From contig NZ_AZUK01000001.1 of the NCBI RefSeq assembly GCF_000527035.1, positions 2,910,501 through 2,974,500 of the forward strand: a stretch of 64,000 nt of DNA, read 5' to 3'. This document shows positions 48,683 through 58,880 of this stretch, piece by piece (positions within the stretch are counted from its first letter, which is position 1; the number at the start of each line of letters is the position of its first letter). The translations under genes and the position numbers were made by a program. This DNA comes from Tolumonas lignilytica. GTDB taxonomy: Bacteria > Pseudomonadota > Gammaproteobacteria > Enterobacterales > Aeromonadaceae. Under the pieces are notes generated by a model. The model was not told where the DNA came from. It ran no database searches and saw only the letters and a list, made by a program, of their open reading frames with translations.

Positions 48683-50692
48683 TTGAGAAAAAATTTGTTC
48701 AAGAGCACTGCAGTTGCACTTGGCGTGTTTTATGTGGGGTTATCATATGCGGTGCCCCCTCCGATATCTGAAGATTCACTGCAGCCACTGGCACAAGAAG
48801 AACAGCATTCTATCGCTAGTAAACGTATCGCCGCCTTATTCACTCGCAGTCATTACAAGCATTTTGTTCTTGATGATCAAATGTCTCAAAAGATTTTTGA
48901 TCTGTATCTTCAAGCCTTAGATTATAACCGCAGTGTTCTGACCGCCGCTGATGTCGCCAATTTTGAATCATTTCGCAATGAATTCGCCGATGCATTGCAA
49001 AGTGGTGATTTAAAGAATGCATATGCAATGTTCAACCTGAGCACAAAGCGACGTTTTGAGCGTTATGCGTATGCTTTATCATTACTAGATCAAACAATAT
49101 CTTTTGACGGGGCTGATAAATACGAATTTGATCGTAGTAAAAGCCCATGGGCAAAAGATGAAAGTGCATTGAATGAAATTTGGCGGCAACGAGTCAAGAA
49201 TGATGAGCTTAATTTAGAGTTGGCTGGGAAAAAACCTAGTGAAATTAAAGAATTGCTCGTTAAGCGTTATAGCAATGCCATTAAACGCTTAAAACAAGAC
49301 GAAAGCGAGGATGTGTTTCAATCACTGATGAATGCTTTTGCCAGATCGATTGATCCTCATACCAGTTATCTGTCACCTCGCAATGCGGAACGTTTCAATT
49401 CAGAAATGAATCTGTCATTGGAAGGTATTGGCGCCGTATTACAAGCGGACGACGATTTCACCGTTGTTCGTTCTCTGATTCCTGGCGGCCCGGCGGATAA
49501 AGCTAAGCTGTTGCGACCTGATGACCGGATCACTGGCGTAGGCCAGGACAGTGGTAAAATTGTAGATGTTATCGGATGGCGTCTTGATGATGTTGTGGAA
49601 CTCATTAAAGGGCGCAAGGGAACGAAGGTTCGTCTTGAGATACAGCGCGGAAAAGGAACAACACATCAAACCCAAATGATTGAATTGGTAAGGGATAAAG
49701 TTCGTCTGGAAGATCGAGCTGCTAAGTCTCAAATTATTCAAACAGAAGGCAAAAAAATTGGTGTGATTGAAGTGCCTAGTTTTTATGTCAATTTACATTT
49801 GGATGTAGAGAAAGAGCTGGCGAAACTGAAGGCACAGAAGATTGATGGCTTGTTGATCGATCTAAGAAACGATGGTGGTGGAGCCTTAACCGAAGCCACG
49901 GATTTAACCGGCTTATTCATGAAGCAAGGTCCTGTTGTTCAGATACGAGATGCAATGGGACGAATTGCAGTTAATGAAGATACGGATGGTAAATCATATT
50001 ACGATGGTCCGATGGCGGTTTTGATTGATCGCTATAGTGCGTCGGCTTCAGAAATTTTTGCTGCTGCGATGAATGACTATGGTCGTGCGCTGATTATCGG
50101 TGAAAACAGTTTTGGTAAAGGTACGGTGCAACAGCATCGCGCTTTAGGCAAAATTTATGATTTCTTCGATAAAGAACTTGGTCATGTTCAATACACCATT
50201 GCCAAATTTTATCGAATTAATGGTGGCAGCACCCAGAATAAAGGTGTGCAACCGGATATTAGTTTTCCACCGCTGATTGACCCTAAAGATACAGGGGAAA
50301 GTGTGGAGCCTAATGCATTACCATGGGATAAGATTCAACCAGCACAATATACTAAGTTAGGTGATTTCACCGCGGTGTTGCCTAAACTAAAAGCGCTTCA
50401 TGAGCAGCGTGTTAAATCTGATCCTGAATTTAAATATGCTCAAGAAGATATTGCGTGGTATCAGGCTGAAAAAGCTAAAAAGTATATTTCGCTGAATGAA
50501 GCTGATCGTATCAAGGATCGCAACACGCAAGAGGCAAAAGCGTTGGAACGCGATAATGAACGGCTTACTCGGATGGGTAAACCGATGATTAAATCGCTAA
50601 CCGACTTACCACCAGATATCAAGTTCCCTGATGGTTATCTGAATGAGGCGGCAAATATCACCGCAGATTTAGTTAAGCTCAGTAAATCGTAA
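48683..50692 (+). CDS. prc: Tail-specific periplasmic protease Prc (Tsp)
   Basis: A 669-aa S41 family protease (E. coli 682). A Sec signal peptide ends near SYA-VPP. The PDZ domain lies about residues 230-320 (NLSLEGIGAVLQADDDF, RPDDRITGVGQ). The Ser-Lys dyad is in the segment SASEIFAAAMNDYGRA followed by SFGKGTVQ. The DUF3340 C-terminal domain is present. It cleaves C-terminal tails of periplasmic proteins, including penicillin-binding protein 3 and the MepS hydrolase in E. coli. The start is a TTG at 48683 with AGGAG 7 nt upstream; no ATG fits before the signal peptide. It is cotranscribed with proQ. Confidence 0.96.
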   Translation: MRKNLFKSTAVALGVFYVGLSYAVPPPISEDSLQPLAQEEQHSIASKRIAALFTRSHYKHFVLDDQMSQKIFDLYLQALDYNRSVLTAADVANFESFRNEFADALQSGDLKNAYAMFNLSTKRRFERYAYALSLLDQTISFDGADKYEFDRSKSPWAKDESALNEIWRQRVKNDELNLELAGKKPSEIKELLVKRYSNAIKRLKQDESEDVFQSLMNAFARSIDPHTSYLSPRNAERFNSEMNLSLEGIGAVLQADDDFTVVRSLIPGGPADKAKLLRPDDRITGVGQDSGKIVDVIGWRLDDVVELIKGRKGTKVRLEIQRGKGTTHQTQMIELVRDKVRLEDRAAKSQIIQTEGKKIGVIEVPSFYVNLHLDVEKELAKLKAQKIDGLLIDLRNDGGGALTEATDLTGLFMKQGPVVQIRDAMGRIAVNEDTDGKSYYDGPMAVLIDRYSASASEIFAAAMNDYGRALIIGENSFGKGTVQQHRALGKIYDFFDKELGHVQYTIAKFYRINGGSTQNKGVQPDISFPPLIDPKDTGESVEPNALPWDKIQPAQYTKLGDFTAVLPKLKALHEQRVKSDPEFKYAQEDIAWYQAEKAKKYISLNEADRIKDRNTQEAKALERDNERLTRMGKPMIKSLTDLPPDIKFPDGYLNEAANITADLVKLSKS

Positions 50693-50710
50693 CAATATCT
50701 AAATATCTAA

Positions 50711-50755
50711 TAAGAAGAGGCGGTTGAAGAATCATCCACCTCTTCTTTTTTATTT
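50711..50755 (+). terminator. Terminator of proQ-prc
   Basis: AAGAAGAGG (50712-50720) pairs with CCTCTTCTT (50739-50747), with an 18-nt loop and a T-rich tail. Confidence 0.75.
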
Positions 50756-50841
50756 CTTGCCTGCTTCCAGTTGCTCTGTATCCAGATATTAGTATGATCT
50801 CTGGGTCAGAATTCAGTTATTTTACTCAGGGAACAGAGATT

Positions 50842-52029
50842 ATGTCTTTTCTAGGAACTCCTTATTCCAATGGTGCAACTCGTGCAATGCTTTTAGGCTC
50901 TGGTGAGCTGGGAAAGGAAGTGGCTATTGAGCTACAACGCCTAGGTATAGAAGTTATTGCTGTCGATCGATATGAGCATGCGCCAGCTATGCAGGTTGCA
51001 CAGCGCAGCCATGTTATCTCTATGCTTGATGGGGAAGCGCTGAGTCAGTTGGTTTATCAAGAAAAACCACACTTTATCATTCCAGAAATTGAAGCCATCG
51101 CAACGGAAACGCTGCAAAAATTAGAACAAGAAGGTTTCAATGTAGTGCCGACTGCATTAGCGACCCGTTTAACCATGGATCGTGAAGGGATCCGACGTTT
51201 AGCAGCCGAAACACTTCAACTGCCTACATCTCCCTATTTCTTTGCTGAGACGGAAGCCGAGTATCGGCAGGCAGTGGAACAGATTGGTTTTCCTTGCGTA
51301 GTGAAACCGGTCATGAGTTCTTCTGGTAAGGGGCAGAGCGTCGTCCGTCACAATGAGCAGGTTATGTCTGCTTGGCAATATGCGCAAGAAGGCGGACGTG
51401 CAGGTCGTGGTCGAGTCATTATTGAAGGGTTTGTTCCTTTCGATTATGAGATCACGTTGTTGACGATTAATGCCGTGGATGGAATTCATTTTTGTGCACC
51501 TATCGGACATCGACAGGAAGATGGTGACTACCGCGAATCCTGGCAGCCGCAGATCATGAGCGATATCTTGCTGGAAAAAGCACAGCATGTCGCTCGCGAA
51601 GTGGTAAAAGCACTAGGTGGCTATGGCTTATTTGGTGTTGAACTCTTCATCAAAGGGGATGAGGTTTACTTCAGTGAGGTTTCACCGCGTCCGCATGATA
51701 CGGGCATGGTTACTTTGATTTCGCAGGATCTCTCTGAATTTGCGTTACATGTACGAGCCATTCTGGGGTTGCCAATTGGTCGTATTACCCAATATGGCCC
51801 AGCAGCATCGGCTGTTGTGTTGCGAGAAGGGCATTCTACCGATATTCGTTATGGTAATCTTCCTGCTGCATTGGCTTTGGTTCCTGGGGCGCAAGTGCGT
51901 TTATTTGGAAAACCTGAGATTGCAGGACGACGTCGATTAGGGGTAGCGCTAGCTCGTGCAGAAAATGTGGAATTAGCCATTGAGCAAGCCAAACTGGTTG
52001 CATCAAATATTGAAGTGAAATTTGATTAG
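50842..52029 (+). CDS. purT: Formate-dependent phosphoribosylglycinamide formyltransferase PurT
   Basis: PurT makes formyl-GAR from GAR, formate and ATP, the folate-independent variant of purine step three. The 395-aa ATP-grasp protein (E. coli 392) has the N-terminal [55 protein letters not shown] and [14 protein letters not shown]. The start at 50842 gives [17 protein letters not shown], which aligns with E. coli; a longer opening from 50794 has no ribosome-binding site. The gene ogt starts 10 bp after the stop, so the two are probably cotranscribed. Confidence 0.96.
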   Translation: MSFLGTPYSNGATRAMLLGSGELGKEVAIELQRLGIEVIAVDRYEHAPAMQVAQRSHVISMLDGEALSQLVYQEKPHFIIPEIEAIATETLQKLEQEGFNVVPTALATRLTMDREGIRRLAAETLQLPTSPYFFAETEAEYRQAVEQIGFPCVVKPVMSSSGKGQSVVRHNEQVMSAWQYAQEGGRAGRGRVIIEGFVPFDYEITLLTINAVDGIHFCAPIGHRQEDGDYRESWQPQIMSDILLEKAQHVAREVVKALGGYGLFGVELFIKGDEVYFSEVSPRPHDTGMVTLISQDLSEFALHVRAILGLPIGRITQYGPAASAVVLREGHSTDIRYGNLPAALALVPGAQVRLFGKPEIAGRRRLGVALARAENVELAIEQAKLVASNIEVKFD

Positions 52030-52039
52030 GAAATAATAT

Positions 52040-52516
52040 ATGACGACAGCAATCAGTTATTTGCACTCTCCTGTAGGATACCTGCGATTAGAAGCTGACA
52101 ATGAAGGGTTGCAGTCGTTGTTATTAAATAACCCTCCTGTTGATGGTATGACGGTTACTGAACCTTTGCATCCCATTCTTGTTTTGGCTCACCAGCAATT
52201 ACATGAGTATTTCAACGGGACCCGACAAGAATTTTCGGTACCGTTATCGATGGCGGGGACCGAATTTCAGTTATCTGCATGGCACGCTTTACGGACTATC
52301 CCGTATGGTAAAACCGTGAGCTATAAAATGATCGCGGAACAAATCGGCAGACCGAAAGCAATGCGCGCAGTGGGAATGGCAAATAATCGGAATCCGATTG
52401 CGATCATTGTGCCTTGTCATCGAGTGATTGGTGCTAACGGCCAATTAGTCGGATATGCGGGTGGCTTGGGTATGAAACAGTGGCTGTTGGACCATGAAAC
52501 ACAATATGCGGGATAA
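52040..52516 (+). CDS. ogt: Methylated-DNA--protein-cysteine methyltransferase
   Basis: A 158-aa suicide repair protein that transfers alkyl groups from O6-alkylguanine to its own cysteine. The active-site PCHRVIGANGQLVGYAGG is intact, and the helix-turn-helix segment VGMANNRNP precedes it. No N-terminal Ada-type regulatory domain is present, and length matches Ogt-type proteins. It is downstream of purT with 10 bp between. The terminator that follows is shared with asnS on the other strand. Confidence 0.93.
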   Translation: MTTAISYLHSPVGYLRLEADNEGLQSLLLNNPPVDGMTVTEPLHPILVLAHQQLHEYFNGTRQEFSVPLSMAGTEFQLSAWHALRTIPYGKTVSYKMIAEQIGRPKAMRAVGMANNRNPIAIIVPCHRVIGANGQLVGYAGGLGMKQWLLDHETQYAG

Positions 52517-52527
52517 ATATTGCGTAA

Positions 52528-52556
52528 AATAAAGGCCAGCAAAACTGGCCTTTATT
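52528..52556. terminator. Bidirectional terminator between ogt and asnS
   Basis: AAAGGCCAG (52531-52539), loop CAAAA, CTGGCCTTT (52545-52553), with A- and T-tracts on either side, between convergent genes. Confidence 0.85.
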
Positions 52557-52571
52557 CTATCTACAAGAATA

Positions 52572-53972
52572 TTAATATTCCGCGTTACGTGGAGTACGAG
52601 GGAATGGGATCACATCACGGACGTTGCCCATACCGGTGACATAGACGACCAGACGCTCAAAACCCAGACCAAAGCCGGAATGAGGGACTGTGCCGTAACG
52701 ACGCAGATCACGATACCACCAATAGTCTTCTTTATTCAGACCCATTTCAGCCAGACGGGCATCAAGCACATCCAAGCGTTCTTCACGTTGTGAACCACCG
52801 ATGATTTCACCGATACCTGGTGCCAATACATCCATTGCGGCAACAGTTTTGCCATCGTCGTTCAGACGCATATAGAAAGCTTTGATATCTTTCGGATAGT
52901 TTTTAACAACAACCGGGGCTTTGAAATGTTCTTCTGCCAGATAACGTTCGTGCTCTGAAGACATGTCGATACCCCATTCCACAGGGAATTCAAAGCTGCG
53001 GCCACTGTTTTTCAGGATTTCAATCGCGTCGGTGTAATCAACTTGTGCAAAGTCGGCTTTAACAAATTGTTCCAGGCGGTTGATCGCATCTTTATCTACG
53101 CGTTCAGCGAAGAATTCCATATCATCACGACGTTCATTCAATACCGCAGTAAACACATATTTCAGCAGTTTTTCTGCTAATGCTGCGTTGTCGTCCAGCG
53201 TAGCAAAGGCGATTTCCGGTTCAACCATCCAGAATTCAGCCAGATGGCGACTGGTGTTGGAGTTTTCTGCTCGGAAGGTTGGTCCGAAGGTGTAGACTTT
53301 TGACATGGCACAAGCATAGGTTTCCAGATTCAACTGACCGGAGACAGTCAGGAAAGCTTCTTTGCCGAAGAAATCCTGATTGTAGTCAATAGCGCCTTTG
53401 TCAGTGCGAGGCAGGTTTTCCATATCCAGCGTGGAAACACGGAACATTTCGCCGGCACCTTCACAGTCAGACGCGGTGATCAGTGGAGTTGCAATCCACA
53501 TAAAACCTTCATCATGGAAGAAACGGTGGATGGCTTGTGCAATACAGTTACGGACGCGGGTCACGGCGCCCATCATATTGGTACGTACACGTAAATGCGC
53601 GTGCTCACGCAGGTATTCAACAGAATGACGTTTAGGGGCCATCGGGTAAGTATCTGGATCTTCAACAAAACCCAGAACAGTTACCTCTTCGGCTGCAATC
53701 TCGAATTGCTGCCCAGAACCTTCGGAAGCTTTCACCACACCTGTGACTGCAACGGAGCAGGAAGTCGTCAGACGTAATACATCGCTTTCGTAATTTGACA
53801 GAGTATTTGGCACTACAGCCTGAACAGGTGCAAAGCAGGAGCCATCATGGATGGCGAGAAATGAAATACCTGCTTTGGAATCACGACGAGTACGGATCCA
53901 ACCTTTTACTGTCAATGTCGTACCAACGGCATATTTGCCCTGCAGCACGTCAATTACGGGAACGTGAGTCAT
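52572..53972 (-). CDS. asnS: Asparaginyl-tRNA synthetase
   Basis: A 466-aa class IIb aminoacyl-tRNA synthetase (E. coli AsnS 466 aa). An N-terminal OB-fold anticodon-binding domain ([18 protein letters not shown]) precedes the catalytic core. Motif 2 is in [21 protein letters not shown], and motif 3 in [15 protein letters not shown]. The distinctive [11 protein letters not shown] is present. The ATG at 53972 begins [12 protein letters not shown]. It is a single gene sharing a terminator with ogt. Confidence 0.98.
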   Translation of the reverse strand: MTHVPVIDVLQGKYAVGTTLTVKGWIRTRRDSKAGISFLAIHDGSCFAPVQAVVPNTLSNYESDVLRLTTSCSVAVTGVVKASEGSGQQFEIAAEEVTVLGFVEDPDTYPMAPKRHSVEYLREHAHLRVRTNMMGAVTRVRNCIAQAIHRFFHDEGFMWIATPLITASDCEGAGEMFRVSTLDMENLPRTDKGAIDYNQDFFGKEAFLTVSGQLNLETYACAMSKVYTFGPTFRAENSNTSRHLAEFWMVEPEIAFATLDDNAALAEKLLKYVFTAVLNERRDDMEFFAERVDKDAINRLEQFVKADFAQVDYTDAIEILKNSGRSFEFPVEWGIDMSSEHERYLAEEHFKAPVVVKNYPKDIKAFYMRLNDDGKTVAAMDVLAPGIGEIIGGSQREERLDVLDARLAEMGLNKEDYWWYRDLRRYGTVPHSGFGLGFERLVVYVTGMGNVRDVIPFPRTPRNAEY

Positions 53973-54104
53973 CTGAATTGCTTCTCCATTTAATACTTAT
54001 ATTTGGCAGTGCCAATATGAAAATGTTCTCATCTTACCTTGGTCGGCGAATGTCTCAAGGCGAATGTATAGAGGAACCCTTATTTTATATCAGTGTGATG
54101 CTTT

Positions 54105-54896
54105 TTAGCTCAATGGTGGAAGGGTTTCCCGCCAATTTGTCTCGGCCAGTTTTTTGTTTTCAAACTCATTTCCCGATAAATGTTCCATGAGTTGATTGAA
54201 ACTCTCATTTACTTGGTCAATTTCATCATTGTGGACCACGGGAAGGCGATTGGATAAATCATCAAAATCTGCCACATTGTCGATTGCCTGACGCAAATTC
54301 TGTAATGGCAAAACGACCTGCTTACGGATAATAGCCAAAGTCATCAGTAAGACACCGCTAAAAATCACAGAAAGCATGATGGCAGAAATGAATATGTGTT
54401 GTTCAACCGTATCGAGTTGTTTATCCAGTGAATATTCTATACGGATTGCGGCCACAGGCTTTCTGTCTGTTCCCGTCTGGGTTGGCAAAAAATAGGGCAT
54501 GATGGTGATTATCTTGGTTTGCCCTTTTGCGCTCATGGTTTGTTGAAACAGTTTGCCTTGTAATGCCATGTTTTCATGCTGATCCGTTGGTAAATTCTCG
54601 TTTTTTAGCGGACCTAATACGTCATTGCTTTGGTCACGTACCCACTTCATGCTTAATACATATTTCTGTTTTAACAAGCCTTGCTGGTAATAAGCCAAAC
54701 GATCGGGTTGGTGCTCACTGATGAGCAGATCGAGATCGTTTTTGTAGTTTTGCAATAGAGATGAAACCTGCTCATTACTGAATCGAAGAACCAGTTCTCG
54801 TTCACGGAATGTTTGATACAGGGTAGTACTGATTAGCACCAGTGAGAAAATAATCAAAAGGATGAAACAAATTTTCCCGGTAATGGAAATACGCAT
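54105..54896 (-). CDS. Orphan membrane sensor protein with a HAMP domain
   Basis: A 263-aa inner-membrane protein with one N-terminal membrane segment (about 9-28, ICFILLIIFSLVLISTTLY), a periplasmic domain of about 140 residues and a second membrane segment (about 168-190, IFISAIMLSVIFSGVLLMTLA). A HAMP domain (about 190-243, with VLPLQNLRQAIDNVAD and DEIDQVNESFNQLMEHL) and only 20 further residues follow. The layout is that of a chemoreceptor or sensor kinase without any output domain. The 130 bp between its stop and asnS are too short to hold one. It may signal through a partner protein or be a relic. I do not recognise the periplasmic domain. Confidence 0.75.
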   Translation of the reverse strand: MRISITGKICFILLIIFSLVLISTTLYQTFRERELVLRFSNEQVSSLLQNYKNDLDLLISEHQPDRLAYYQQGLLKQKYVLSMKWVRDQSNDVLGPLKNENLPTDQHENMALQGKLFQQTMSAKGQTKIITIMPYFLPTQTGTDRKPVAAIRIEYSLDKQLDTVEQHIFISAIMLSVIFSGVLLMTLAIIRKQVVLPLQNLRQAIDNVADFDDLSNRLPVVHNDEIDQVNESFNQLMEHLSGNEFENKKLAETNWRETLPPLS

Positions 54897-54980
54897 TACA
54901 GAATCTCGTTGCCAGAAACCTTTTTAGTCTAACAGAGCGCTCTTTTCTGTTCGATGATTATTCAGAGGTCTGAGTGAATA

Positions 54981-55013
54981 AGAAAACCGGAAATGCTAAA
55001 CATTTCCGGTAAA
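54981..55013 (-). terminator. Terminator of the GH4 gene
   Basis: CCGGAAATG (54987-54995), loop CTAAA, CATTTCCGG (55001-55009). On the minus strand it is followed by TTTTCTT. A second hairpin, GGACGGC/GCCGTCC (55070-55088), lies nearer the stop codon. Confidence 0.75.
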
Positions 55014-55099
55014 ACGCATCCTGCGGTTGACACACACACGGGTTACACGATTGCATTGGAACGCAGTATGGACGGCATTGCGCCGTCCTTTAAATTACA

Positions 55100-56434
55100 T
55101 TATTTCAGATTAGCTTCGTAGTAGGCCTGAAACTGAGGCATGTATTTAATGTTTTCACGGATGGTTTCATCCAATGCGGCTTCCAGAACCTTGCCGGTTT
55201 TGACCAGTGGATTCAGCGTCAGAGCGCGAAGGGCACTTTGATAATCGCCATTTACTGCTGCATCAATGGTAAAACGTTCAAAGGTTTTCATGGTCTGCAA
55301 CATAGCCAGTGTATCCGGTTCAAATGGTGCAACATTCAGTGGCATCGGGCCTGCTTTAGTGATGACGGAGGTGACTTCGACAGAGCAATCATCCGGCAAG
55401 CCAGCGATGGTGCCGTTGTTACGGGTATTTACATGCATCAGCGTCCGCTTGTCATTGTAGATGGCACTCATCAAATCACAGGCCGCATCAGAATAGTATT
55501 GGCCACCACGACCTTCTAATTCTTTTGGCTTCACGTATAAAGACGGGTTGCTGTAAATTTCAAACAGTTTTTCTTCCAGACGTTTTACCACTTCACCGCG
55601 TGTACCTTCTGTTTCTGCTTCATGTACACATTTCTGGTAAGTGTCATCCGCGCTGAAATAATAACGCAGGTATGGGCAAGGGATCTGATGACGGTTTGCC
55701 AGTAATTTTCTTGGCCATTTCAAGGAAGGAATATTTTTCGGATTGAATGCCTGATTATCGTTCAGGAACTCTTCCAGTACATAATCCATCTTGTCTTCGC
55801 CCTGAAGGTTTACCTGACGGGCAAAAATAAAATGATTGAGACCGGCGACTTGCACAAACACATCTTGTTCTTCGGCATTCAGTACTTTTGCCATGCCTTT
55901 TTGCATTAATACCGGCACATTACACAAGCCAACGACTTTGACTTTGGTATGGCGTAATACGGCTTCAGTCACAATGCCTGACGGATTCGTGAAGTTTAAT
56001 AACCAGGCATCCGGGCTGTATTTTTCGATATCACGGCAGATATCCAGTGTCGCGGGGATAGAACGCTGAGCTTTGGCAAAACCGCCTAAGCCATTGGTTT
56101 CCTGACCCAGCATGCCGTGCTTCAGCGAAATTCGCTCATCACGAATACGTGCATCCAGACAACCGACCCGGAATTGAGAGCAGACAAAGTCGACATCGGT
56201 TAAGGCTTCTTTACGGTCTTGCGTCAGGATCACTTTTACAGGCAAACCGGCATGTTCAAACATCCGGCGAGTCAGTGACAGGATAATTTCAGCTTTATGC
56301 CAACCTTCATCGATATCGACTAAGCGGACTTCGCGGATCGGTAACTGGCTACTACGTGCAATTAAACCATCAATTAATTCAGGGGTATAACTGGAACCAG
56401 CACCAATAATGGCAATCTTCAGATCTTTTTTCAT
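55100..56434 (-). CDS. GH4 family 6-phospho-beta-glucosidase
   Basis: A 444-aa NAD- and Mn-dependent glycosidase of family GH4. The N-terminal dinucleotide motif IIGAGSSYTPELIDGL, the VRLVDIDEG segment, GMLGQETNGLGG, NFTNPSGIVTEA and the metal-binding GLCNVPV plus GLNHFIFA place it with the 6-phospho-beta-glucosidases (ChbF/CelF/LicH group). It would cleave phosphorylated cellobiose-like disaccharides imported by a phosphotransferase system. No PTS genes are adjacent in the window, so the importer lies elsewhere. It is divergent from a LysR regulator, whose start is 117 bp away and may control it. Exact substrate is inferred. Confidence 0.87.
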   Translation of the reverse strand: MKKDLKIAIIGAGSSYTPELIDGLIARSSQLPIREVRLVDIDEGWHKAEIILSLTRRMFEHAGLPVKVILTQDRKEALTDVDFVCSQFRVGCLDARIRDERISLKHGMLGQETNGLGGFAKAQRSIPATLDICRDIEKYSPDAWLLNFTNPSGIVTEAVLRHTKVKVVGLCNVPVLMQKGMAKVLNAEEQDVFVQVAGLNHFIFARQVNLQGEDKMDYVLEEFLNDNQAFNPKNIPSLKWPRKLLANRHQIPCPYLRYYFSADDTYQKCVHEAETEGTRGEVVKRLEEKLFEIYSNPSLYVKPKELEGRGGQYYSDAACDLMSAIYNDKRTLMHVNTRNNGTIAGLPDDCSVEVTSVITKAGPMPLNVAPFEPDTLAMLQTMKTFERFTIDAAVNGDYQSALRALTLNPLVKTGKVLEAALDETIRENIKYMPQFQAYYEANLK

Positions 56435-56551
56435 GACTTGTTGTCCTTCGTTGTGTCTATGAAAAAATTGTAACCGGTTTCATTTTGACTAAAAGCGAAA
56501 TAACTCACATTATGTATTAATTAGGCTAATCCATAAAAAGGAAGAAAACGG

Positions 56552-57520
56552 ATGCTGGTTGAACAAAGTATGTTGGCGTTGTTGCATACCTTTGAGGTCT
56601 CAGCCCGACATTTAAGTTTTACAAAAGCAGCAGAAGAGCTTTATCTGACACAAGGTGCGATTAGTCAGCGTATTCGTCGTCTAGAAGAATTACTGAAGTT
56701 CAAATTATTCATTCGACTGACCCGCAAATTGGTACTGACCCCGGAAGGGGAGCAATTGTTATTGGCTCTGACCAGTTCGTTGCAGCAAATCAACGAAGTG
56801 ATAGAGGATATTCGTTTTAAAGAATTGCGCGGTATGCTCTGCATCGGTTTGCCACCGGCATTCGGTCAGTTATGGCTAATGCCGAGATTGAATAGTTTTA
56901 AAACAACCTATCGGTCATTGGATTTGTTGTTTTATGGGCAGCACGGTTTACCCAATTTTGAAACTGAACCGGTCGATATGGCCGTGTATTACGGTAACGC
57001 GGGGCTGCCGCATTTGCATTCGTGGACATTACTTGAGGAATGGTTGGTTCCGGTATGCAGCCCTGAATATGCAGCGAGTCATGGTTTGCTGAGTCGGGAT
57101 AAAACTGACCTGCGACGTTGCTCATTACTACATTGTACGGAATCGCTGGAACAGTTTGAGTTCGGTTATGAATGGCAACACTGGAGTCAGGCCACTGGGA
57201 TTGTGTTGCCTCACAGCAATCGGAAATATGTTTTTAATCAGCATGCGATGGCATTGGAAGCTGCCAAACACGGGATGGGATTGGCAATGGGCCGCTGGTT
57301 TTTGGTGATGCCTGCGGTATTGCGTGGTGAGCTGGTGATGCCGGTAGATTATAAGATCCCATCGGGCATGGGATATCAGCTTTACTGTTCTCGCGAACAT
57401 GTACAACGTCCGCGCTATCAGGCATTTGCTCAATGGTTACAACGAACGATTGAGGAATGGCAGGAAATAAAGGATGCATCACTCTCTGCGATGCATCCGT
57501 TTATTGAATCAAATCATTGA
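56552..57520 (+). CDS. LysR-family transcriptional regulator
   Basis: A 322-aa LysR regulator with an N-terminal winged helix-turn-helix (about residues 10-68: [35 protein letters not shown] broken by the usual turn) and a substrate-binding domain. The N-terminus and DNA-binding domain resemble GcvA/DsdC-type regulators. RBS AAGGAAG precedes the ATG at 56552. It is divergent from the GH4 gene, so it is a candidate activator of that gene. The ligand cannot be told from sequence. Its 3' end overlaps the 3' end of bioA on the other strand by 12 bp. Confidence 0.88.
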   Translation: MLVEQSMLALLHTFEVSARHLSFTKAAEELYLTQGAISQRIRRLEELLKFKLFIRLTRKLVLTPEGEQLLLALTSSLQQINEVIEDIRFKELRGMLCIGLPPAFGQLWLMPRLNSFKTTYRSLDLLFYGQHGLPNFETEPVDMAVYYGNAGLPHLHSWTLLEEWLVPVCSPEYAASHGLLSRDKTDLRRCSLLHCTESLEQFEFGYEWQHWSQATGIVLPHSNRKYVFNQHAMALEAAKHGMGLAMGRWFLVMPAVLRGELVMPVDYKIPSGMGYQLYCSREHVQRPRYQAFAQWLQRTIEEWQEIKDASLSAMHPFIESNH

Positions 57521-58780
57521 ATCAAGCCCGACTCCAATGGCTTTAGTCAGCTTGCTTAATTCATCAGACGGTATCACGAAAGGCGGCATGATGTAGATCA
57601 GTCGCCCGAATGGGCGGATCCAGACACCTTGTTCAACAAAAATGGCCTGCAATTCAGCCATATTGACCGGTGTTCTGGTTTCGACGACGCCAATAGCACC
57701 CAGTATTCGCACATCTGCGACGGCAGGATGCTCCCGGTAAATAGCTAGTTCTTCACTCAGTTGTTGCTCAATTTGCGAGACGCGTTGTTGCCATGGAGAA
57801 CTGAGTAATAGATCCAGAGAGGCATTCGCGACGGCACAGGCCAGAGGGTTGCCCATGAAGGTGGGGCCATGCATCAGTACGCCAGCTTTCCCATTACACA
57901 GGGTTGTGGCAACTTTTTCGGTCGTCAGTGTTGCTGAAAGGGTCATGTAACCACCGGTCAGTGCTTTTCCCAGACACATAATATCCGGTGTAATATCGGA
58001 CCATTCACAGGCAAACAGTTTTCCGGTGCGCCCGAACCCAGTGGCAATTTCATCGGCGATCAACAGGATCTGGTATTCATCGCATAATTCCCGTACACGA
58101 CGTAAATATTGCGGATGATAGAAACGCATGCCACCCGCGCCCTGAACAATTGGTTCTAAAATGATGGCTGCAATTTCGTGCTGGTGGGCAGATAGCTGAC
58201 GGGCTAAATCAGCAATATCCTCTTCGTTCCATTCTTTATCCGGTCGGCACTGTGGGGCATTGGCAAACAGGTGTTCCGGCAGAAAACCAGTGTAAAGTTC
58301 ATGCATACCGCCTTGCGGATCACAAACACTCATCGCACCGAAGGTATCGCCATGATAGCCGTTGCGAATGGTCAGAAAGCGATGCCGTGGCGTACCTTTA
58401 CTGTGCCAATACTGAATGGCCATTTTGAGTGAAACTTCAACTGCAACCGAGCCTGAATCAGCCAGAAACACACGATCCAACCCTGGCGGTGTCAGTTCAA
58501 CCAGTTTGCGGCATAAATCAATCGCGGGCTGGTGGGTGATACCGCCGAACATGACATGAGCCATATTCTGTAGTTGCGCCTGAATCGCATTATTGAGTTC
58601 CGGTACGTTATAACCGTGAATACAGGCCCACCATGAAGACATGCCGTCAATTAAACGACGGCCATCGTCCAGTTCCAGATACACGCTTTCCGCACGTTTT
58701 ACAGGATAGACAGGAAGAGGGTGGGTTAATGAGGTATAGGGATGCCAGATATGCTGACTATCAAATTGCTGGTTGTTCAT
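57509..58780 (-). CDS. bioA: 7,8-diaminopelargonate synthase BioA
   Basis: BioA converts 7-keto-8-aminopelargonate to 7,8-diaminopelargonate using S-adenosylmethionine as amino donor. The 423-aa PLP class III aminotransferase (E. coli 429) has WHPYTSL near the start, [12 protein letters not shown], the cofactor region [18 protein letters not shown] and the PLP lysine in [18 protein letters not shown]. It is divergent from bioBFCD, with 100 bp between start codons, the classical biotin arrangement. The 3' end overlaps the LysR gene by 12 bp. Confidence 0.97.
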   Translation of the reverse strand: MNNQQFDSQHIWHPYTSLTHPLPVYPVKRAESVYLELDDGRRLIDGMSSWWACIHGYNVPELNNAIQAQLQNMAHVMFGGITHQPAIDLCRKLVELTPPGLDRVFLADSGSVAVEVSLKMAIQYWHSKGTPRHRFLTIRNGYHGDTFGAMSVCDPQGGMHELYTGFLPEHLFANAPQCRPDKEWNEEDIADLARQLSAHQHEIAAIILEPIVQGAGGMRFYHPQYLRRVRELCDEYQILLIADEIATGFGRTGKLFACEWSDITPDIMCLGKALTGGYMTLSATLTTEKVATTLCNGKAGVLMHGPTFMGNPLACAVANASLDLLLSSPWQQRVSQIEQQLSEELAIYREHPAVADVRILGAIGVVETRTPVNMAELQAIFVEQGVWIRPFGRLIYIMPPFVIPSDELSKLTKAIGVGLDSMI

Positions 58781-58880
58781 TATTTATCCTGATGTAAATA
58801 TCAGATCTTGTTTTTAATTGACAGTTTACCGGGCATACATAGACTATCCAAATTATTTTCGTCTGAGAGTATTGATAACA
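58781..58880. promoter_or_regulatory. bioA-bioB divergent control region
   Basis: TTGACA (58818-58823), 16 bp, TAGACT (58840-58845) is a candidate bioB promoter. A BirA operator would be expected here as two arms TTGTAAACC and GGTTTACAA about 15 bp apart. I see only partial arms, ATGTAAATA (58792-58800) and AGTTTACCG (58823-58831), 22 bp apart, so a standard BirA site is not supported. Confidence 0.5.

Noticed and set aside
53973-54104. A frameshifted output domain downstream of the HAMP protein
   Set aside because: Only 132 bp separate it from asnS and no frame there encodes a kinase, cyclase or methyl-accepting segment.
58792-58831. BirA operator between bioA and bioB
   Set aside because: The two candidate arms match only about 6 of 9 bases each and stand 22 bp apart rather than about 15.
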